Source: JACMNW01 sp031413495 (GTDB taxonomy: Bacteria > Pseudomonadota > Alphaproteobacteria > Rhodobacterales > Rhodobacteraceae). From it: a stretch of DNA of 17,000 bases. The notes beneath the pieces were generated by a model. The model searched no databases. It was given only the letters and a program-made list of their open reading frames with translations, and had not been told where the DNA came from. The position numbers and the translations under genes were made by a program. Of this stretch, positions 7,312 through 14,536 are shown one piece after another (position 1 is the first letter of the stretch; every line of letters begins with the position of its first letter). The stretch is from positions 1 through 17,000 of the forward strand of contig JANOFE010000077.1 of the NCBI GenBank assembly GCA_031413495.1, in the 5' to 3' direction.

Positions 7312-7349
7312 GGGTGCAATCCCTTGATGAAGAACGGAAAGATGACACG

Positions 7350-8873
7350 ATGAATGCCTTGGATACCCCGATAGTTGATCTGGAAGTTCGCGATGGCGTG
7401 GACCGCGAAACCATTGAAGCCGTGCATGCCATGTCGGGCAAATACAAACACGGCTGGGAAACCGAGATTGAAATGGACTACGCCCCCAAAGGCCTGTCCG
7501 AAGACATCGTGCGCTTGATTTCTGCCAAGAACGACGAACCGCAATGGATGCTGGATTGGCGTCTTGCGGCCTATGCGCGCTGGGTGAAAATGTCTGAACC
7601 CCGCTGGGCCATGCTGAACTATCCCGACATCGACTATCAGGATCAGTATTATTACGCCAAACCCAAAAGCATGGCCGTTAAACCCAAAAGTCTGGATGAC
7701 GTCGACCCAAAGCTGTTGGCGACCTATGCTAAACTTGGGATTCCCCTGAAAGAACAAATGCTTCTGGCCGGTGTTGAAGGTGATGCTGAACCGCGCAAAG
7801 TGGCTGTGGACGCCGTGTTTGACAGCGTATCGCTTGGCACAACCTTCAAAGGTGAATTGGCCAAGGCCGGGGTGATTTTCTGTTCGATATCCGAAGCGGT
7901 CCGCGAGCATCCCGAATTGGTGCAACGCTATATCGGGTCTGTGGTGCCGCAATCGGACAACTACTTTGCCACACTGAATTCCGCCGTGTTTTCTGACGGA
8001 TCGTTTGTCTACATTCCGCCCGGCACCCGTTGCCCGATGGAACTTTCTACCTATTTCCGCATCAATGCCGAAAACACCGGGCAGTTTGAACGCACCCTGA
8101 TCATTGCCGAAAAAGGCAGTTACGTCAGCTATTTGGAAGGCTGCACTGCACCAAAACGTGACACCCACCAGCTACACGCAGCAGTGGTGGAGATTGTGAT
8201 CCTTGAGGATGCAGAGGTGAAATATTCCACCGTGCAAAACTGGTATCCGGGTGACGAAAACGGCAAAGGTGGCATCTACAATTTCGTCACCAAACGCGCC
8301 GATTGCCGGGGCGACCGCGCACGCGTGATGTGGACGCAGGTGGAAACCGGCTCAGCCATCACTTGGAAATACCCATCCTGCATCCTGCGCGGCGAGGCAT
8401 CTCAGGGTGAGTTCTACTCGATCGCCATCGCCAACAACATGCAACAGGCCGACACTGGCACCAAGATGATCCATTTGGGCAAAAACACCAAATCGCGGAT
8501 CGTGTCGAAAGGCATTTCGGCGGGCAGGGCGCAAAACACCTATCGCGGCCTTGTGTCGATGCACCCGAAAGCCACCAACTCCCGCAACTACACCCAATGC
8601 GACAGCCTGCTGATCGGCGACAAATGCGGCGCGCATACTGTGCCCTACATCGAGGTGAAGAATAATTCATCGCGCGTCGAACACGAGGCAACGACTTCGA
8701 AGGTCGATGATGATCAGCTGTTTTATTGCCGCTCACGCGGCATGAACGAGGAAGAAGCCGTGGCCCTTGTGGTCAACGGCTTTGTCAAAGATGTGCTTCA
8801 AACCCTGCCGATGGAATTCGCGATGGAAGCGCAGGCCTTGGTCGCGATTAGCCTTGAAGGTTCGGTTGGCTGA
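7350..8873 (+). CDS. sufB: Fe-S cluster scaffold subunit SufB
   Basis: Central subunit of the SufBC2D scaffold on which clusters are built. The 507-residue protein contains the conserved core GSFVYIPPGTRCPMELSTYF (about 217-236), EGCTAP with C265, NYTQCDSLLIGDKCG with C417 (equivalent to the sulfur-accepting C405 of E. coli), and VEHEATTS with H445-E446 (equivalent to the cluster-site H433-E434). The C-terminal EAQALVAISLEGSVG is standard. The ATG at 7350 is chosen because GGAAAG lies eight bases upstream; a longer in-frame reading from about 7266 would run back into the preceding gene. Length fits the family. All functional residues are present. Confidence 0.97.
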   Translation: MNALDTPIVDLEVRDGVDRETIEAVHAMSGKYKHGWETEIEMDYAPKGLSEDIVRLISAKNDEPQWMLDWRLAAYARWVKMSEPRWAMLNYPDIDYQDQYYYAKPKSMAVKPKSLDDVDPKLLATYAKLGIPLKEQMLLAGVEGDAEPRKVAVDAVFDSVSLGTTFKGELAKAGVIFCSISEAVREHPELVQRYIGSVVPQSDNYFATLNSAVFSDGSFVYIPPGTRCPMELSTYFRINAENTGQFERTLIIAEKGSYVSYLEGCTAPKRDTHQLHAAVVEIVILEDAEVKYSTVQNWYPGDENGKGGIYNFVTKRADCRGDRARVMWTQVETGSAITWKYPSCILRGEASQGEFYSIAIANNMQQADTGTKMIHLGKNTKSRIVSKGISAGRAQNTYRGLVSMHPKATNSRNYTQCDSLLIGDKCGAHTVPYIEVKNNSSRVEHEATTSKVDDDQLFYCRSRGMNEEEAVALVVNGFVKDVLQTLPMEFAMEAQALVAISLEGSVG

Positions 8874-8974
8874 GGCTGTTCACATGATGCATGAAATAGA
8901 ACCAGTTCTTCCACAATTCCGCCATGGTTTGACGGGCATGGTCTTCGCACGCGACAACCCTAAGGTGTGTGACG

Positions 8975-9529
8975 ATGGCGTCGGTTTCAGTATCTACAGC
9001 AGCGCAGAAAAACGAATTTTTGGCCCGTCTCGCGCGCATCGAATCCGGTGCCGGCAGTTCAAAATCAACACTTTTCGTCGGGCTGGACGAGACGATCTTG
9101 GTGGACAACAAAGCCAACGCAAAGATGCTGAAAAAAGCCGCCGCCGTGCCGCAAAAACGGTTGGGCCCCTTCGAGGCCCTGCTTTGCACGGTGTTGGGTT
9201 TGGCATCGCTGGTTTTCGGGCTGTATATCCGGTTCACAGTGACCGGCAGCGCCAATCCTTGGGGAAGCCCGGATATGGAAATGGCCATCAATGGTGGCCT
9301 GGGTTTGACCATCGCGTTGTTCCTGGGCTATTTTCTGCGGATGCCGCTGTTGAAAATGACACCGATCTGCACGGTCGGCGTGATGGCGGGTGTGGTCGCC
9401 TTTCACAATCTGGTGCATTTCTATCCCGAAAAATTCGCCGAGATGTTTTCACCGGTTTGGGTGGAACAGGTCGTCACGGCGACGGCGGCAAATTCGATCA
9501 TCTGGCGCGGCGTCAGCTTTACGCTGTAA
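8975..9529 (+). CDS. membrane protein of unknown function within the suf operon
   Basis: A 184-residue protein I do not recognise. Residues 1-65 are polar and probably cytosolic, including a short Lys/Ala-rich stretch near 46-61. Three hydrophobic segments follow: about 67-87, 105-122 and 130-148; the C-terminal 35 residues are soluble-looking. There is one histidine-containing patch at the end of the third segment (AFHNLVHFY, 142-150) and no CxxC or Fe-S motif. ATG at 8975 has AAGG nine bases upstream and is preferred to GTG at 8969. It lies 101 bases after sufB and 40 before the next gene, on the operon strand, so it is probably cotranscribed. Function unknown; it may be a lineage-specific passenger or an envelope anchor. 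Confidence 0.8.
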   Translation: MASVSVSTAAQKNEFLARLARIESGAGSSKSTLFVGLDETILVDNKANAKMLKKAAAVPQKRLGPFEALLCTVLGLASLVFGLYIRFTVTGSANPWGSPDMEMAINGGLGLTIALFLGYFLRMPLLKMTPICTVGVMAGVVAFHNLVHFYPEKFAEMFSPVWVEQVVTATAANSIIWRGVSFTL

Positions 9530-9569
9530 GTCTGCAATCGGATGCTGGCGCTGAAGGGCAGGGTGTGTC

Positions 9570-10181
9570 TTGACCAGTACGGAAACGTCACAAGTCGCCC
9601 AAACGCGCCCGATCCTGACCTTTCCCGAGGCAGAAGCCGCCGCTGTCACGGCGGCCTATCAAAGCGCCGGTGTCATTTTGGAATATGGCTCTGGTGGATC
9701 AACCGTTCTTGCAGGCGCGCTGCCCAACAAAACCGTTTTCTCGGTTGAAAGTGACGCGCAATGGGCCACCGGTCTGCAGGCGTGGTTTGCGCAAAACCCG
9801 CCCCAATCGCCGGTTCACCTGCATGCCGTTGATATTGGGCCCACCGGTGACTGGGGGGCACCCATCAACCAGCGTGGCTGGCGGCGGTATCATCATTATC
9901 CCTTGTCGGTTTGGGAACGGGATGATTTCCAGCATCCCGACGTGGTGCTGATCGACGGGCGTTTCCGGCTTGCCTGCCTGCTCGCGGTGCTGCACCGTAT
10001 CACGCGCCCGGTTGTCGCATTGTTTGACGACTATCGAAATCGTAAACCTTACCACCGGGCCGAACATTTGGTCCGCCCCAGTTCGTTTATCGGCCGCATG
10101 GCGCGGTTTGATCTTTCCCCACGCAGTCTGTCACCGGGTGATTTGGCGCTGTTCGTGGATGCTTTCAGCCGTCCGGCATAG
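9570..10181 (+). CDS. Rossmann-fold, methyltransferase-like protein of unknown function
   Basis: A 203-residue protein with the outline of a class I methyltransferase: LEYGSGGST (37-45) as the glycine-rich first loop, VFSVESD (56-62) with E60 at the end of strand 2, PDVVLIDGRFR (123-133) as the strand 4 region, and ALFDDYRNR (150-158). The pattern resembles the families of short methyltransferase-like proteins found beside polysaccharide or glycosyltransferase genes. SAM binding is plausible but not proven. The frame has a stop at 9552 and no ATG or GTG start before TTG at 9570, which has GGGCAGGG just upstream; a TTG start is therefore forced. It sits 21 bases before sufC, where no such gene is needed for cluster assembly as known. 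Confidence 0.78.
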   Translation: MTSTETSQVAQTRPILTFPEAEAAAVTAAYQSAGVILEYGSGGSTVLAGALPNKTVFSVESDAQWATGLQAWFAQNPPQSPVHLHAVDIGPTGDWGAPINQRGWRRYHHYPLSVWERDDFQHPDVVLIDGRFRLACLLAVLHRITRPVVALFDDYRNRKPYHRAEHLVRPSSFIGRMARFDLSPRSLSPGDLALFVDAFSRPA

Positions 10182-10202
10182 ACCGGAGCAATAGGATAAA
10201 AA

Positions 10203-10958
10203 ATGCTTGATATCAAAAACCTGCACGTCAAACTTGAGACGGAAGATAAGCAAATTCTACGCGGCGTCGATCTGCATGTCGGCGCAGGGCAGGTGCATGC
10301 CATCATGGGCCCGAACGGGTCTGGCAAATCAACGCTGTCATATGTGTTGTCGGGCAAGGACGGTTATGTCGTAACCGACGGTGCGGCCACATTGGACGGT
10401 GCTGATCTGCTGGAGATGGAGCCGGAAGATCGCGCCGCGGCGGGGCTGTTTCTGGCGTTTCAATACCCCGTTGAAATTCCCGGCGTGGGCAACATGACGT
10501 TCCTGCGCACTGCGGTAAATGCACAACGCAAATCGCGTGGGCAGGCCGAAATGTCGGCGGGTGATTTTCTGAAAACCGTGCGTGAAAAGGCCAAACGCCT
10601 AAGCATCGACGCCGATATGATGAAACGTCCGGTCAATGTAGGCTTTTCGGGGGGCGAGAAAAAGCGCAACGAAATCCTGCAGATGGCTATGTTGGAGCCG
10701 CGCATGTGCATCTTGGATGAAACCGATTCTGGCCTTGATGTCGACGCGATGAAACTGGTCGCAGACGGCGTCAATGCCCTGCGTGATGCGGGACGGGCCT
10801 TTCTGGTGATCACCCATTACCAACGATTGCTGGATCACATCCGCCCCGACGTTGTGCATATTATGGCGGCTGGCCGTATCATCAAATCCGGTGGCCCCGA
10901 ACTGGCGCTTGAGGTGGAAAAGAACGGCTACGGTGATATTCTGGCGGGTGCGGTCTGA
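10203..10958 (+). CDS. sufC: Fe-S assembly ATPase SufC
   Basis: ABC-type ATPase of the SufBC2D scaffold, 251 residues, cytosolic and not a transporter. Walker A GPNGSGKS (36-43), the SufC-type Q-loop AFQYPVEIPG (85-94), signature FSGGEKKR (148-155), Walker B with catalytic glutamate ILDETDSGLD (170-179, E173) and the H-loop histidine H205 in ITHYQRLL are all present. The ribosome site AGGA lies about six bases upstream. Its TGA shares one base with the sufD ATG, which indicates coupled translation. No oddity. Confidence 0.97.
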   Translation: MLDIKNLHVKLETEDKQILRGVDLHVGAGQVHAIMGPNGSGKSTLSYVLSGKDGYVVTDGAATLDGADLLEMEPEDRAAAGLFLAFQYPVEIPGVGNMTFLRTAVNAQRKSRGQAEMSAGDFLKTVREKAKRLSIDADMMKRPVNVGFSGGEKKRNEILQMAMLEPRMCILDETDSGLDVDAMKLVADGVNALRDAGRAFLVITHYQRLLDHIRPDVVHIMAAGRIIKSGGPELALEVEKNGYGDILAGAV

Positions 10959-12244
10959 TGGCTTTGCCGCTTGTTAAACAGGATCGGTTGTCGGCCCATA
11001 TTGCGGGGCTTCATCTGCTGAAATCGGGCTGGTCGGCAGCGGCGCGCGCCGACGCATTGGCGCGCCTTTCCGGCATGGGTTTGCCGGAAAAACGCGATGA
11101 ATACTGGCGCTACACAGATCCGTCAGCGCTGACTTTGGCAGATGCACCGCCGGCCGCACTGTTTGGTGCGGCTGATGAGGCCCCGCATTTCCAAACAATC
11201 GACCGCGTTGAACTTGTCTTTGTCGACGGTGTGTTCGACGCCGCCGTATCCGATGATCCGGTGCTTGCCGGGGTTGAGATTGATCTTTTGTCAACGGCGG
11301 CCACCCGCGACATCCATTGGGCGCGCGACAGTTTTGGGGTGCTGGAAACCCGTGGCCAGTCGCCCGTGCCCCGCCCGCTGGCCGCGCTAAATTCTGCCTT
11401 CGCCACCGAAGGGTTGCTGATCCGCGTGTCGGCACAGGCACGCCGCCCGATATCTTTGGTCTACCTGCGCAAAACAACGACGTCGGACGTGATCCTGCAT
11501 CATTGTATAAAGTTGGAAAAGGGTGCGGAACTGACCCTGCTGGAAAACGGGCCAGCGGCAGCGCGCCTGAACATGGTGATGGAAGTTGATCTTGCTGATG
11601 GCGCGCGCTTTAACCACATCCGCGCGCAGGGCCGCGACCATGAACGCCATGCCGCCACCCATATCTTTGCGCGCCTTGGTGCGGCGGCGGCTTTCAAAAG
11701 CTTTACCGTCACAGCAAATGGTGCCTTGACGCGCAACGACGCTGTGATCGAACTGCTGGGCGACGATGCGGTAGCCCATGTTGCCGGTGCTGCTGTGGGC
11801 GATGGGCGTTTTCTGCATGATGATACGGTGTTCGTCACCCATGCCGGTTTGCGCTGTGAAAGTCGTCAGGTGTTCAAAAAAGTTTTGAAGAACGGCGCTA
11901 CCGGGGTTTTTCAGGGCAAGATTCTGGTCAAACAGGGGGCACAGAAAACCGATGGCTATCAGATCAGCCAGTCCCTGCTGCTGGACGGTGACAGTAATTT
12001 TCTGGCCAAACCAGAGCTGGAAATTTACGCCGATGACGTAAAATGCAGCCACGGGTCAACCTCTGGCGCGATTGACGATACGGCGCTGTTTTATCTGCGC
12101 TCACGCGGGGTGCCGGTGAAGGCTGCGCAATCTTTGTTGGTGCTGGCCTTTTTGGCCGAAGCCATTGCCGAGATCGAGGATGACGCGATTGCTGAAGACA
12201 TTCGGTCGCACCTTGAAGGCTGGCTTGTGCGGCATGGTCGCTAG
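10958..12244 (+). CDS. sufD: Fe-S scaffold subunit SufD
   Basis: SufB-related subunit that pairs with SufB and SufC. At 428 residues it is of the usual length. Residues 45-53 (KRDEYWRYT) belong to the N-terminal helical domain, the middle is the beta-helix, and the conserved C-terminal core EIYADDVKCSHGSTSG (355-370) contains C363 and H365, the latter matching H360 of E. coli SufD at the cluster-building interface. The end (LFYLRSRGVPVKAAQSLL) is standard. It overlaps sufC by one base and abuts the next gene with no gap. Confidence 0.96.
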   Translation: MALPLVKQDRLSAHIAGLHLLKSGWSAAARADALARLSGMGLPEKRDEYWRYTDPSALTLADAPPAALFGAADEAPHFQTIDRVELVFVDGVFDAAVSDDPVLAGVEIDLLSTAATRDIHWARDSFGVLETRGQSPVPRPLAALNSAFATEGLLIRVSAQARRPISLVYLRKTTTSDVILHHCIKLEKGAELTLLENGPAAARLNMVMEVDLADGARFNHIRAQGRDHERHAATHIFARLGAAAAFKSFTVTANGALTRNDAVIELLGDDAVAHVAGAAVGDGRFLHDDTVFVTHAGLRCESRQVFKKVLKNGATGVFQGKILVKQGAQKTDGYQISQSLLLDGDSNFLAKPELEIYADDVKCSHGSTSGAIDDTALFYLRSRGVPVKAAQSLLVLAFLAEAIAEIEDDAIAEDIRSHLEGWLVRHGR

Positions 12245-12721
12245 ATGGCGGTGGTCTTTGACATTGTGCAAAGCTGGCGCAGCCCCCGTTTGGTGATTGC
12301 ACGTCATTTGCAACGGCATCCGACCGAAGGGTTCGCCTTTAGTGTTTTGGTGGCGTTTCTGCTGCTGGCGTTTGTTTCGCAATGGCCTGCCATGTCGCGT
12401 GCCGCCTATCTGCACCCCGAAGCCGGTCTGACCCAGCGCATGGTCGCGGCTGGATTGGCGCTTTTGGCGTCAATTCCGTTTTGGTACGGGCTGGCAGGGC
12501 TTAGCCATCTGGTTGCACAACGTCTTGGCGGCAAGGGTGGTTATCTTGGGGCGCGGCTTGCGCTGTTTTGGGCGTTGTTGGCAGTTGCGCCTTTGATGCT
12601 TTTGCAAGGCATATTCAGTGGATTTGCCGGGCCGGGGGCATTGGCCACCGGGGCTGGCATCTTTATACTTGGCGGTTTCTCGTATCTTTGGCTGAACATG
12701 CTGATCGCAGCGGAAAGTTGA
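12245..12721 (+). CDS. YIP1-like integral membrane protein (first of pair)
   Basis: A 158-residue hydrophobic protein. Four membrane segments are visible at about 29-46, 66-88, 102-124 and 132-153, with a short cytosolic N-terminus (VFDIVQSWRSPRLVIARHL). The pattern is that of YIP1-domain proteins in Rhodobacterales, though similarity to eukaryotic YIP1 is weak. It starts directly after the sufD stop and ends directly before its neighbour, so it belongs to the suf operon. Function unknown; a role in membrane association of the Suf machinery is only a suggestion. Confidence 0.8.
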   Translation: MAVVFDIVQSWRSPRLVIARHLQRHPTEGFAFSVLVAFLLLAFVSQWPAMSRAAYLHPEAGLTQRMVAAGLALLASIPFWYGLAGLSHLVAQRLGGKGGYLGARLALFWALLAVAPLMLLQGIFSGFAGPGALATGAGIFILGGFSYLWLNMLIAAES

Positions 12722-13309
12722 ATGATGGATGTTTCGGTGACCGCTGTTCTTGAACTGGCCCGCTTCAGCGTGCAAAGCCCGCGAACGGCCGCGCGCCAGA
12801 TATTGGCGATGGCAATCCCCGATACGGCACGTTGGCTTTTGTTTTTGTTGGTCATATCGGCGTCTGCCGTGTTGACCCATATTGGCTTTAACCTGCTGCC
12901 GCAGAACGACCGGGCCTTCATGGAAACGGCGATGTCCAGCCCGCTGCGCACCGCAATACTGCAGGCGGGGTTTTTGCTGGTGGCGGTGGTTGCCGTGCAC
13001 CGCGTAGGTCGTTGGCAGGGCGGCACTGGCAGTTTTGCAGATTCGCTGTTGCTGGTGGGGTGGTTGCAATTCATCCTGCTGTGCCTGCAGATCACCCAGA
13101 TCATTGCGCTGCTGATTTTGCCGCCAGTGGCAGAAATTATCGGCGTGTTGGGTCTTGGCTTGTCATTCTGGTTGCTGACCCAATTCGTTCTGGAACTGCA
13201 CGGCTTTCAATCGGCGTGGAAGGTTTTTCTAAGCATTTTGGGGGTGCTGTTTTCGGCGGCAATGGCCGCATCACTGGTGCTTGTGTTGGTGTTGGGGGCA
13301 GGGGTTTAA
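12722..13309 (+). CDS. YIP1-like integral membrane protein (second of pair)
   Basis: A 195-residue protein with about five hydrophobic segments (roughly 37-56, 77-93, 107-131, 134-155 and 168-192). The last part, GFQSAWKVFLSILGVLFSAA (161-180), has the GFxSxxxxFL layout common near the C-terminus of bacterial YIP1-family proteins, and is the strongest hint of family. N-terminal RFSVQSPRTAARQIL resembles the RSPRLVIARHL segment of the preceding protein, which suggests the two are distant paralogues and may form a heteromer. The start is directly after the preceding stop. Three bases separate its stop from sufS. Confidence 0.8.
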   Translation: MMDVSVTAVLELARFSVQSPRTAARQILAMAIPDTARWLLFLLVISASAVLTHIGFNLLPQNDRAFMETAMSSPLRTAILQAGFLLVAVVAVHRVGRWQGGTGSFADSLLLVGWLQFILLCLQITQIIALLILPPVAEIIGVLGLGLSFWLLTQFVLELHGFQSAWKVFLSILGVLFSAAMAASLVLVLVLGAGV

Positions 13310-13312
13310 ACG

Positions 13313-14533
13313 ATGTATGATATTGCCACAGTGCGCAGTCAGTTTCCCATTCTGTCGCGGCAGGTGAATGGCAAACCGCTTGTCTATCTGGATAATGGCG
13401 CATCGGCGCAAAAACCACAGGTGGTGATTGATGCGGTGACCACGGCCTATTCCCACGAATACGCCAATGTTCACCGTGGTTTACATTATCTTTCAAACCT
13501 TGCGACGGACAAGTATGAAGCCGCCCGCGGCACCATTGCCCGTTTCCTGAATGCGTCGTCCGAACACCACATCGTGTTTTCCACCGGCACGACAGAGGCG
13601 ATCAATCTTGTGTCTTACGGCTGGGCCGCGCCCCGGTTTCAGGCGGGCGATGAAATTGTGCTGTCCATCCTGGAACATCACGCCAATATCGTGCCCTGGC
13701 ATTTCTTGCGCGAACGCATCGGCGTGGTACTGAAATGGGTCGATGTCGATGCCAATGGCGATCTTGATCCGCAGGCAGTGCTGGATGCCATCACCCCCAA
13801 AACCCGCCTGATCGCCGTCACCCATATGTCAAATGTGCTGGGGACGGTGGTTGATGTGGCCGCCATCTGCCACGGCGCGCGTGCCAAAGGGGTGCCGGTT
13901 CTGGTCGATGGTAGCCAGGCGGCGGTTCATATGGCCGTCGATGTCGCCGCCTTGGGCTGCGATTTTTACGCCATCACCGGCCATAAACTTTATGGCCCCA
14001 GCGGATCGGGCGCGATCTATATCCACCCCGATCGCATGGCAGAGATGCGCCCCTTTCTTGGTGGCGGTGATATGATCCGCGAAGTGGCGCGCGATTTCGT
14101 CACCTACAACGACCCGCCGATGAAATTTGAAGCGGGCACCCCCGGCATCGTCCAACAAATCGGTCTTGGCGTGGCGCTGGACTATATGATGGGCCTGGGG
14201 ATGGACAACATTGCCGGCCATGAACGCACGCTCCGTGATTATGCCCGCAGCAAATTGGCGGGCCTGAATTGGCTGCAGGTGCAGGGCAAGTCCGCAACCA
14301 AAGGCGCGATTTTCTCGTTCACCCTTGATGGTGCGGCCCATGCGCATGACATTTCCACCGTGCTTGACAAACGCGGCATCGCGGTGCGCGCGGGCGCACA
14401 TTGCGCGATGCCGTTGATGCAGCATTTGGGGGTAGGGGCCACCTGCCGCGCGTCATTCGGCCTTTATAACACGGTCGAAGAGGTGGATGTGCTGATTTCC
14501 GGCTTGGAATTGTGCCACGATCTGTTCGCCTGA
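13313..14533 (+). CDS. sufS: cysteine desulfurase SufS
   Basis: PLP-dependent group II cysteine desulfurase, 406 residues, that feeds sulfur to SufB, usually through SufE or SufU. N-terminal PLVYLDNGASAQKPQ and HRGLHYLS are typical. Active-site residues: H122 in EHHANIVPW, D199 and Q202 in LVDGSQA, PLP lysine K225 in TGHKLYGPSG, and catalytic C364 in RAGAHCAMPLMQHLG. All are intact. The ribosome site GGGG lies about eight bases upstream. No sufE or sufU is visible within the window. The stop is only three bases from the stop of the convergent protease gene, leaving no room for an intergenic terminator. Confidence 0.97.
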   Translation: MYDIATVRSQFPILSRQVNGKPLVYLDNGASAQKPQVVIDAVTTAYSHEYANVHRGLHYLSNLATDKYEAARGTIARFLNASSEHHIVFSTGTTEAINLVSYGWAAPRFQAGDEIVLSILEHHANIVPWHFLRERIGVVLKWVDVDANGDLDPQAVLDAITPKTRLIAVTHMSNVLGTVVDVAAICHGARAKGVPVLVDGSQAAVHMAVDVAALGCDFYAITGHKLYGPSGSGAIYIHPDRMAEMRPFLGGGDMIREVARDFVTYNDPPMKFEAGTPGIVQQIGLGVALDYMMGLGMDNIAGHERTLRDYARSKLAGLNWLQVQGKSATKGAIFSFTLDGAAHAHDISTVLDKRGIAVRAGAHCAMPLMQHLGVGATCRASFGLYNTVEEVDVLISGLELCHDLFA

Positions 14534-14536
14534 CGG

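Noticed and set aside
7266..7349. N-terminal extension of SufB by 28 residues
   Set aside because: It would overlap the NifS-like gene and lacks a ribosome site, whereas ATG 7350 has GGAAAG at a good distance.
7278..8168. 296-codon minus-strand open frame opposite sufB
   Set aside because: Antisense to a highly conserved gene, low-complexity translation rich in Phe, Gly and His, no start context.
8767..9573. 268-codon plus-strand open frame crossing the end of sufB and the following gene
   Set aside because: It is out of frame with both, and its translation looks like frame-shifted sufB followed by nonsense; the membrane protein in the other frame has clear hydrophobic segments and a ribosome site.
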